A stretch of DNA of 64,000 nt from contig NZ_QLLN01000001.1 in the NCBI RefSeq assembly GCF_003259375.1, positions 349,360 to 413,359 on the forward strand. Direction: 5' to 3'. This stretch comes from Arenibacter echinorum. Lineage in GTDB: Bacteria; Bacteroidota; Bacteroidia; Flavobacteriales; Flavobacteriaceae. Of this stretch, positions 45,982 through 53,007 are shown one piece after another. Under the pieces are notes generated by a model. It was not told the origin of the DNA, ran no database searches, and saw only the letters and a program-made list of their open reading frames with translations. Position 1 is the stretch's first letter; the number at the start of each line of letters is the position of its first letter. Both the position numbers and the translations under genes were made by a program.

Positions 45982-46893
45982 CTAATCGGATGTCCCACTT
46001 TTTCTAGGATGGTACTTGTTCATTACTTCGGCCAAATGTGTGCGATCTACATGCATGTAAACTTCTGTAGTGGTTATGCTCTCATGGCCCAGCATTTGTT
46101 GAATGGCCCGCAGATCTGCTCCATTCTGCAATAAGTGGGTGGCAAAAGAATGCCTAAAGGTGTGGGGACTTATACTTTTTTGTAGTCCTATCTCCAGTGC
46201 AAGTTGTTTAATAATGGTAAATATCATGGCACGGGTCAATTTATTCCCTCGGCGGTTTAAAAACAAGACATCTTCAGACCCCTTTTTAATTGCCATGTGT
46301 ACACGTATTTCCTTTCTATAGATATTTATATATTTTTTGTTGATTTCGCTTATGGGAACAAAACGTTGCTTGTCACCTTTACCGGTAACCTTGATAAAAT
46401 CCTCCTCAAAATAAAGGTCCGATAGTTTTAAGTCCAACAACTCTGAAACCCTTAGCCCACAGCCATAAAGTGTTTCCAAAATAGCCCGATTGCGCTCTCC
46501 TTCCGGTTTGGAAAGGTCTATGGCCCCAATTAGTTTATTGATTTCCTCTTCGGAAAGGGTGTCGGGGAGTTTGCGCCCTACTTTAGGGGATTCTATTAAC
46601 TCCATGGGATTGTCTTGGCGGTAATCCTCGAAGACCAGGTAATTGAAAAAGCTTTTTAATCCCGATATTACCCTTGCCTGGGACCTGGGATTAACATTTT
46701 TGGCCAGTTCGTAAATAAATTGTTGAATGGTACTTTTGTGAATATTTATAGGCGTTTCCACAATTTGATGGTCTTCCAGAAACAGTATTAATTTCTCAAC
46801 ATCCAGAACGTAGTTGCTTATGGAATTCTTGGATAGTCCTCGTTCCAAATTTAGGTAATGTTGAAAATCCTGAAGGGCTCGATTCCATTTCAT
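45982..46893 (-). CDS. xerD: Site-specific tyrosine recombinase XerD
   Basis: The 303-residue protein has the N-terminal SAM-like domain (LERGLSKNSISNYVLDV) and the catalytic domain with Arg (GCGLRVSELLDL), His-x-x-Arg (HTFRHSFATHLL), His (MLGHESITTTEVY) and the Tyr in EVYMHVDRTHL. It resolves chromosome dimers at dif, and XerD is the usual chromosomal copy. No integron or phage genes flank it, so it is taken as housekeeping rather than an integrase. Confidence 0.9.
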   Translation of the reverse strand: MKWNRALQDFQHYLNLERGLSKNSISNYVLDVEKLILFLEDHQIVETPINIHKSTIQQFIYELAKNVNPRSQARVISGLKSFFNYLVFEDYRQDNPMELIESPKVGRKLPDTLSEEEINKLIGAIDLSKPEGERNRAILETLYGCGLRVSELLDLKLSDLYFEEDFIKVTGKGDKQRFVPISEINKKYINIYRKEIRVHMAIKKGSEDVLFLNRRGNKLTRAMIFTIIKQLALEIGLQKSISPHTFRHSFATHLLQNGADLRAIQQMLGHESITTTEVYMHVDRTHLAEVMNKYHPRKSGTSD

Positions 46894-47105
46894 AAGCTAA
46901 ATATAATGGACTTTTTTGGGTTGAAATAGTAAACGCACATTAACTCTTATTACAACCGATTAATATTTGATCTTTCCTTGGGTTTGTATAATTGAATATC
47001 TTTTTTTAGTGATAAAAACCGCCTTAAATCAAATTCTTTTTTGCGGAGTAATTAATACTCATTGCCCCTCTTTTTTTATGAATTACAATTTCTTACATTT
47101 ATCCC

Positions 47106-47531
47106 ATGAAGATTATTATTGTCAACGGACCAAACCTTAACCTTTTGGGCAAACGCGAGCCTGAGGTTTACGGAAAAACAACTTTTGAGGAGTATTTTGC
47201 CACTTTGCAATTTAAATTTAAGGATGTGCAATTGGAATATTATCAATCCAATATAGAAGGGGAAATCATAAATAAATTACACGATTGCGGTTTTGAGGGA
47301 TATGAAGGCATTATTTTGAATGCCGGTGCATATACCCACACCTCCATTGGTATTGGCGATGCCATAAAGGGAATAACTACTCCTGTGGTGGAAGTACATA
47401 TTAGCAATACCTTTGGGCGGGAAGAGTTTAGACATACCTCCTATATTTCCCCAGTTGCCAAAGGTGTAATTTTGGGCTTTGGGCTAAAAAGTTATGACCT
47501 GGCCATTGAAAGCTTTTTAAATAAAGGCTAG
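47106..47531 (+). CDS. aroQ: 3-dehydroquinate dehydratase, type II
   Basis: The 141-residue enzyme of the shikimate pathway has the family marks NGPNLNLLGKREPEVYG, ILNAGAYTHTSIGIGDAI and VEVHISNTFGREEFR (catalytic His and Arg). It is cytosolic and dodecameric in the family. It is transcribed alone; 120 bp of unremarkable DNA holding a short tandem repeat follow. Confidence 0.95.
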   Translation: MKIIIVNGPNLNLLGKREPEVYGKTTFEEYFATLQFKFKDVQLEYYQSNIEGEIINKLHDCGFEGYEGIILNAGAYTHTSIGIGDAIKGITTPVVEVHISNTFGREEFRHTSYISPVAKGVILGFGLKSYDLAIESFLNKG

Positions 47532-47609
47532 GGTTGATGATTGTGCAAAGCAGACAAACTATCTAAGTCGTATTCAATAATTGAATAATATCAGTGACGT
47601 ACATTTTGT

Positions 47610-47637
47610 GCCTACTGAAAACTGCCTACTGAAAACT
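47610..47637. repeat. 14-bp tandem repeat, two exact copies
   Basis: GCCTACTGAAAACT occurs twice in a row, followed by a decayed copy (TGCAGTCTACTGCCCAC). Such low-complexity tandem units are scattered in Flavobacteriaceae intergenic DNA; no function is assigned. Confidence 0.6.
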
Positions 47638-47646
47638 GTTTGCAGT

Positions 47647-47946
47647 CTACTGCCCACTATTAACAGCCATTTGCGGCTTTAAATACTTTTTGTCTACATA
47701 AAAAGTGCCAAAAGGTACAAGAGAAGCAATAAATAGAATTGCAAACATTTTAAGGTCCCACTTTTTTTCAATACAGACCACGATTGCCAGGACTACATAG
47801 GCCATGAACAGAAATCCATGGGCATAACCAATATAGATATTGGGTTCCGGTATTTGGGCCAAATATTTTAGGGGCATTCCAATGCCAAAAAGCAATAGAT
47901 AGGAAATACCTTCAAGAATTGCGGTAAGACTAAAAATTTTCAACAT
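47647..47946 (-). CDS. DUF3817 family small membrane protein
   Basis: The ~99-residue protein has the DUF3817 pattern ILEGISYLLLFGIGMPLKYL and HGFLFMAYVVLAI, with three TM helices. I used the ATG at 47946; an in-frame TTG at 47973 would add 9 residues. The family is of unknown function, and members are integral to the inner membrane. It is downstream of lpdA on the same strand, with a palindrome between them. Confidence 0.82.
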   Translation of the reverse strand: MLKIFSLTAILEGISYLLLFGIGMPLKYLAQIPEPNIYIGYAHGFLFMAYVVLAIVVCIEKKWDLKMFAILFIASLVPFGTFYVDKKYLKPQMAVNSGQ

Positions 47947-47981
47947 ATCTTTTTCGGTGAGATTCGTAATCAAATTATTTT

Positions 47982-48019
47982 TTTAGACCCGTCAGGTTTT
48001 AAAACCTGACGGGTCTAAA
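47982..48019. repeat. Perfect 38-bp palindrome between lpdA and the DUF3817 gene
   Basis: The sequence centres on GTCAGGTTTTAAAACCTGAC and extends outward through GGGTCT/AGACCC to TTTAGACCC...GGGTCTAAA, all paired. No T-tract follows on either strand, so it is not a standard intrinsic terminator, although it would fold into a 19-bp cruciform or RNA hairpin after lpdA. Confidence 0.85.
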
Positions 48020-48045
48020 TAGGTAAAGAAAATATAAGACTTTAT

Positions 48046-49437
48046 CTATATATGTATTACTTCCCCGTAGGCATGTGCCACAGCTTCCATTACAGCTTCA
48101 CTCATGGTAGGGTGGGGGTGTACTGATTTCAGGATCTCATGTCCGGTAGTTTCCAACTTACGGGCCACTACTGCTTCCGCAATCATGTCCGTAACCCCTG
48201 CACCGATCATATGGCATCCTAACCATTCGCCGTATTTGGCATCGAAAATTACTTTTACAAAGCCGTCCTTGTTACCGGAAGCACTGGCTTTTCCACTAGC
48301 TGAAAATGGGAATTTACCAACTTTTATTTCGTAACCTTTTTCAATGGCCTGTTTTTCGGTCAATCCAACAGAAGCGATTTCTGGTGAGCAGTAGGTACAT
48401 CCAGGGATATTACCGTAATCCAAGGGCTCCACATGCATATCCGCAAGTTTCTCTACACAAAGTATTCCTTCTGCGGAGGCAACGTGGGCCAAGGCCTGTC
48501 CTGGGGTTACATCACCAATGGCGAAGTATCCCGGAATATTGGTTTGGTAATAATCGTTCACCAAAATTTTATCCCTATCCGTTGCAATACCAACATTTTC
48601 CAAGCCAATATTTTCAATATTGGTCTTGATACCTACTGCAGACAATACGATATCGGCCTCTAGGATTTCTTCCCCTTTGCTGGTTTTGACTGTGGCCTTC
48701 ACTCCAGGGCCAGAGGTATCTACCTTGGTTACCTCTGAGGAGGTCATAATCTTTATTCCGGTCTTTTTAAGACTGCGCTCCAATTGTTTGGAAACTTCTT
48801 CGTCTTCTACTGGTACTACATTTGGCAAAAACTCCACCACGGTTACGTCTGTACCCATGGCATTGTAGAAATAGGCAAATTCGATACCTATGGCTCCACT
48901 ACCCACTACAAGCATTTTCTTTGGTTGTTTGTCCAAGGACATGGCCTCGCGGTAGCCTATAATTTTTTTGCCGTCCTGTGGTAAACTGGGCAATTCCCTA
49001 CTACGAGCACCTGTAGCAATAATAATGTTATTGGCCGAATATTCGGTTTCTTTACCATCATCTGACTTAACACTTACCTTTTTGCCCGGTTTTAAGGTTC
49101 CATAACCGTTAATGACTTCAATCTTATTTTTTTTCATCAAAAATTGAACGCCTTTACTCATGCCTTCCGCTACGTTCCTACTTCTCTTGACCACCGCATT
49201 AAAGTCTTTGTCCACACCTTCGGCCTTGAGTCCGTAATCGGCCGCATGAAGCAAATATTCGAAAACCTGAGCGGATTTCAATAATGCTTTGGTAGGGATA
49301 CATCCCCAATTTAAACAAACGCCACCAAGACTTTCTTTTTCTATAATGGCAGTTTTAAATCCCAATTGAGAGGCTCTGATTGCGGCTACATAACCTCCAG
49401 GACCACTACCTAATACAATAATATCGAAATTGCTCAT
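48046..49437 (-). CDS. lpdA: Dihydrolipoyl dehydrogenase
   Basis: The 463-residue flavoenzyme is the E3 subunit of pyruvate and 2-oxoacid dehydrogenase complexes. It has the FAD motif VLGSGPGGYVAAIRA, the redox disulfide GGVCLNWGCIPTK, NAD motif VVGSGAIGIEFAYFY, and the C-terminal dimer-interface pair HPHPTMSE (catalytic His). It is cytosolic. E1/E2 genes are not in the window. A -7 box lies 34 nt upstream. Confidence 0.95.
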   Translation of the reverse strand: MSNFDIIVLGSGPGGYVAAIRASQLGFKTAIIEKESLGGVCLNWGCIPTKALLKSAQVFEYLLHAADYGLKAEGVDKDFNAVVKRSRNVAEGMSKGVQFLMKKNKIEVINGYGTLKPGKKVSVKSDDGKETEYSANNIIIATGARSRELPSLPQDGKKIIGYREAMSLDKQPKKMLVVGSGAIGIEFAYFYNAMGTDVTVVEFLPNVVPVEDEEVSKQLERSLKKTGIKIMTSSEVTKVDTSGPGVKATVKTSKGEEILEADIVLSAVGIKTNIENIGLENVGIATDRDKILVNDYYQTNIPGYFAIGDVTPGQALAHVASAEGILCVEKLADMHVEPLDYGNIPGCTYCSPEIASVGLTEKQAIEKGYEIKVGKFPFSASGKASASGNKDGFVKVIFDAKYGEWLGCHMIGAGVTDMIAEAVVARKLETTGHEILKSVHPHPTMSEAVMEAVAHAYGEVIHI

Positions 49438-49471
49438 TTATATTTTTTTTGGTAAATAAATTATGAAGTCG

Positions 49472-49479
49472 CAAAGTTA
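49472..49479 (-). promoter_or_regulatory. -7 box (TAACTTTG) upstream of lpdA
   Basis: The minus strand reads TAACTTTG, a TAnnTTTG match, 34 nt before the lpdA ATG. A leader of about 28 nt would result. Confidence 0.5.
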
Positions 49480-49600
49480 CAAAACCATACTGAATCCACA
49501 CAGAGGCCATTTTAAATTAATTGGAATAAAAAAGGCCGACCTGTTTTCAAGTGCTGGCCAGCCTGAGGAATTGAAAGGATTTTGGAATTGTGGATCAACC

Positions 49601-50095
49601 TTATTTTTTAGGCACAAAGCTTAAGGCCGCACCGTTAATGCAGTGTCTCTGGCCGGTGGTCTTTCTAGGGCCATCATCAAAAACGTGCCCTAAGTGGCCA
49701 CCGCAGGTTGCACAGTGTTCTTCTTTTCTGGCATAGCCTAAATCGTAATCCACATCAAAAGCAACATTTCCTTTTATTTCCCTATCAAAACTGGGCCATC
49801 CCGTTCCGGAATCAAATTTGTACTCGCTTTTGAAAAGCTCGGTTCCACAGGCAGCACAGGTATAAACTCCCTCTTGTTTGTTGTTAAGTAATTCGCTGGA
49901 TCCCGGGTTTTCCGTACCTGCTTTTCTAAGGACATAAAACTGCATGTCTGTAAGCTGTTTTCTCCACTCTGCCTCGGTTTTGGTAACTTTAAACTGTTCC
50001 TTTTTTTTGGTATCCAATTTGGATGCCTCTTTTTCCTGTGAGGTTCCCTTGCATCCAATAAAAATTACACAGAGTGCGAATATTATTTTTTTCAT
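49601..50095 (-). CDS. msrB: Peptide-methionine (R)-S-oxide reductase, lipoprotein
   Basis: The 164-residue protein has a lipoprotein signal (VIFIGC) and an MsrB domain with zinc pairs CAAC and CATC, GTGWPSF and the catalytic cysteine in GQRHCINGAALSF. It repairs oxidised methionine in envelope proteins. Placement in the periplasm is inferred from the lipobox. Confidence 0.93.
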   Translation of the reverse strand: MKKIIFALCVIFIGCKGTSQEKEASKLDTKKKEQFKVTKTEAEWRKQLTDMQFYVLRKAGTENPGSSELLNNKQEGVYTCAACGTELFKSEYKFDSGTGWPSFDREIKGNVAFDVDYDLGYARKEEHCATCGGHLGHVFDDGPRKTTGQRHCINGAALSFVPKK

Positions 50096-50195
50096 AGTAT
50101 ATTTTATTTTTTGTGCTTCCTACATTTAGACGAAATAAAAGTGGCTTCCTTTCATTCCTTGACTTACGCCAATTCTATAGTTGGGATTTTAATAT

Positions 50196-50232
50196 ATAAA
50201 AATAGCCCTTATTTCTTAAAGGAAATAAGGGC
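50196..50232 (-). terminator. Intrinsic terminator of the collagen-like lipoprotein gene
   Basis: An 11-bp perfect stem (GCCCTTATTTC / GAAATAAGGGC), 6-nt loop, and a TATTTTTAT tract on the minus strand lie just past the stop at 50256. Confidence 0.8.
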
Positions 50233-50255
50233 CAATTAAATTTTAGATCAAATTT

Positions 50256-50831
50256 TTAGTCCAGAGTAAATCGCTTAACGTCTATATCTTCAACGCCTAT
50301 AGTTCTCATTACTGCATTAATATTGGATTTGTCCAATTTCGATTCGGCATATTGGCTTGGAAGAATAACAATTCTGAACAATTGATTGTCCGTAAACCCG
50401 GTATCTAAATTGGAAAGGTTAAAATTTCCATCAATAAAAATCTCAACATCTATAAAGGTATGGGCATTGGTGTATTGTATGGTACCTTCCGGTAAAAAGA
50501 AATTTTGTGGAATCAGGCTCCATGCATCGGCTGTTGTGTTATCTTGATAATCAACAGGACCATCATATCGGTATACCAAAACCGCATCAGACTCGTAAAC
50601 TGGGAAACTGGTAAAATCAGAAAATGTAATAATGTAGGAATAGATGTCTCCTCCGGCATCATAGTTGAAGTCAATATTGTCCACTTCAAATACCTGTCCT
50701 TCGATACCATCCTCTCCGTCCTGTCCGTCCTCTCCATCAAAACCGTCATATCCCGGAGGTCCTGCCGGTCCTTCGCAGGAGATAAAAAATAAAGCAATAA
50801 ATGCGCCGAGTACTAAGGTGACTTTTTTCAT
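50256..50831 (-). CDS. Lipoprotein with a short collagen-like Gly-X-Y tract
   Basis: The 191-residue protein has a lipoprotein signal (ALFFISC, Cys19) followed at once by eight Gly-X-Y triplets rich in Asp, Glu and Pro (GPAGPPGYDG and on to about residue 44). The rest, about 150 residues, is hydrophilic and likely a beta-rich domain, with no match I recognise. It should be anchored to the outer membrane and may trimerise through the tract. Similar proteins occur in Bacteroidota with unknown role. Confidence 0.75.
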   Translation of the reverse strand: MKKVTLVLGAFIALFFISCEGPAGPPGYDGFDGEDGQDGEDGIEGQVFEVDNIDFNYDAGGDIYSYIITFSDFTSFPVYESDAVLVYRYDGPVDYQDNTTADAWSLIPQNFFLPEGTIQYTNAHTFIDVEIFIDGNFNLSNLDTGFTDNQLFRIVILPSQYAESKLDKSNINAVMRTIGVEDIDVKRFTLD

Positions 50832-50924
50832 AATAATTATTTTAGGGATTAATCAATATCTATAAATGTTATTGTATTTTTATAGTAGTTTCAAAAAGCG
50901 TTCCATTTTTTATATCTATACTTG

Positions 50925-50932
50925 CAAAGTTA
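50925..50932 (-). promoter_or_regulatory. -7 box (TAACTTTG) upstream of the collagen-like gene
   Basis: The minus strand has TAACTTTG about 94 nt before the ATG at 50831. The same string is repeated at 50965-50972, so one of the two may be chance or a second start site. Confidence 0.4.
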
Positions 50933-51013
50933 GGTTTTAAAGAAAACTTGTTATTCTTACAATCCAAAGTTAGGGAACAAAGTTGTCTAAACTGTGCACT
51001 AAATAACGTAATC

Positions 51014-52909
51014 ATGACCAAAGTAGTATCCCATAGTTTATTTACAGATTTTGACATTAATCTATTCAAGGCGGGCAAACATTTCAAATTATACGAAAAG
51101 TTGGGATCCCACCTTATTGAAGTCAACGGGGTAAAAGGCACTTATTTTGCTGTTTGGGCACCTTCAGCGCGCTCAGTTTCCGTTGTAGGAGATTTTAATA
51201 ATTGGTACGAAGCAGACCATCAACTGTATGTACGCTGGGACGGTAGTGGTATCTGGGAGGGGTTCGTACCCGATTTGGGAAAAGGTACCCTGTACAAATA
51301 TATTGTACACTCTACAAATCACGGAGTGGTAACGGAAAAGGCAGACCCCTTTGCCCGAAGCTGTGAACATCCACCTATGACGGCATCTATTGTTTGGGAG
51401 GATAAACACAAATGGGGAGACGAAACCTGGATGAAGTTCAGAAAGGAAAAAAATGCCCTGGATAAACCATTTGCTGTTTATGAAGTGCATTTGGGATCTT
51501 GGAAACGAAAATCCAACAATGATTATTTGACCTATACGGAATTGGCCGAAGATTTGGTGAACTATGTTAAGGAGATGAATTTCACGCATGTGGAGTTTAT
51601 GCCAATAATGGAGTATCCATATGATCCATCATGGGGATATCAATTAACGGGCTATTTTGCCCCTACCTCGAGATTCGGAAAACCAGAAGGGTTTAAACTA
51701 TTGGTAGATGCATTGCACCAAAATGGGATTGGGGTTATTTTGGATTGGGTACCCTCGCATTTTCCGGAAGATGCCCATGGTTTGGGATTTTTTGACGGTT
51801 CCCACCTTTATGAACATCCCGATAGTAGAAGGGGCTATCATCCCGATTGGAAAAGTTTGATATTTAATTACGGTAGAAATGAGGTAAGGGCATTTTTGAT
51901 CAGTAATGCCATGTTTTGGTTAGATCAATTCCATGCCGATGCACTGCGTGTAGACGCGGTAGCATCTATGCTGTATTTGGATTATTCCAGGGATGAAGGT
52001 CAGTGGGAGCCAAATATATATGGTAATAACGAGAATTTGGAGGCCATTTCATTTATAAGGGAACTTAATGAAACCGTTTATTCCAATTTTGAAGGAATAC
52101 AGATGATTGCGGAAGAATCTACCTCCTTTTCAATGGTATCTAAACCAGTGAGTATGGGAGGCCTTGGTTTTGGAATGAAATGGATGATGGGATGGATGCA
52201 CGATACCTTGGAGTATTTTAAAAAAGAACCTATTTATAGGAGACATCATCAAAATGATTTGACCTTTAGTGCAACCTATGCCTTTACAGAGAATTTTATG
52301 TTGCCGTTTTCACATGATGAAGTGGTTTATGGTAAACAGTCCCTGCTGTATAGGATGCCTGGAGATGAATGGCAACGTTTTGCCAATTTAAGATTGCTTT
52401 TTGGGTATATGTATACCCATCCCGGGGCCAATTTAATTTTCATGGGCGGGGAATTTGGGCAATCTTCCGAATGGAATTTTCAAAAAAGTTTGGATTGGCA
52501 TCTTTTACAATTTGACTTCCATAGTGGAATTCAAAAATTGGTAAAGGACTTGAACAAATTATATCAGGAGTATCCGGCTCTCTACGAGAAACAATTTAGT
52601 CCGGAAGGTTTTCAATGGATAGATTATGGGGACCATCAAAATTCCGTCCTAACCTATATTAGAAAAGGAAACAATCCTAAGGAGAATATCTATGTAGCCT
52701 GTAACTTTACACCGGTTCCGAGGGAAAAATATAGAATGGGAATTTCCAAAACGGGGCAATTAAAGGAAATTTTCAATAGTGATGATACCAAATATGGCGG
52801 TTCAGGAATGAAAAACGGCACATTGAAAATTGGTAAAACCGCTTGGCATGGATATGATAAGTCTGTGGAAATCAATATTCCACCACTTGGAGTGGTCGTT
52901 TTTAAGTGA
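51014..52909 (+). CDS. glgB: 1,4-alpha-glucan branching enzyme
   Basis: GlgB makes alpha-1,6 branches in glycogen. The 631-residue protein has an N-terminal CBM48 domain (GVKGTYFAVWAPSARSVSVVGDFN), a GH13 barrel with the nucleophile in DALRVDAVASMLYLDY, the general acid in MIAEESTSF and FSHDEVVYG, and a C-terminal beta domain. An upstream in-frame Met (50948) would add a non-conserved 22-residue tail; I chose the ATG at 51014. Confidence 0.93.
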   Translation: MTKVVSHSLFTDFDINLFKAGKHFKLYEKLGSHLIEVNGVKGTYFAVWAPSARSVSVVGDFNNWYEADHQLYVRWDGSGIWEGFVPDLGKGTLYKYIVHSTNHGVVTEKADPFARSCEHPPMTASIVWEDKHKWGDETWMKFRKEKNALDKPFAVYEVHLGSWKRKSNNDYLTYTELAEDLVNYVKEMNFTHVEFMPIMEYPYDPSWGYQLTGYFAPTSRFGKPEGFKLLVDALHQNGIGVILDWVPSHFPEDAHGLGFFDGSHLYEHPDSRRGYHPDWKSLIFNYGRNEVRAFLISNAMFWLDQFHADALRVDAVASMLYLDYSRDEGQWEPNIYGNNENLEAISFIRELNETVYSNFEGIQMIAEESTSFSMVSKPVSMGGLGFGMKWMMGWMHDTLEYFKKEPIYRRHHQNDLTFSATYAFTENFMLPFSHDEVVYGKQSLLYRMPGDEWQRFANLRLLFGYMYTHPGANLIFMGGEFGQSSEWNFQKSLDWHLLQFDFHSGIQKLVKDLNKLYQEYPALYEKQFSPEGFQWIDYGDHQNSVLTYIRKGNNPKENIYVACNFTPVPREKYRMGISKTGQLKEIFNSDDTKYGGSGMKNGTLKIGKTAWHGYDKSVEINIPPLGVVVFK

Positions 52910-53007
52910 TTTTAGGTATTATAATGCTACAGAATATAATTGCACCGCATATCATTTCATTAATTCACATGAATGTACTTTTTTTGTATTCGCAAATTTA
53001 ACCACCC

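Noticed and set aside
45982-46893. Tyrosine recombinase as a sign of a mobile element
   Set aside because: It matches chromosomal XerD, with housekeeping neighbours (NDH-2, aroQ), and no phage or transposon genes or attachment repeats nearby.
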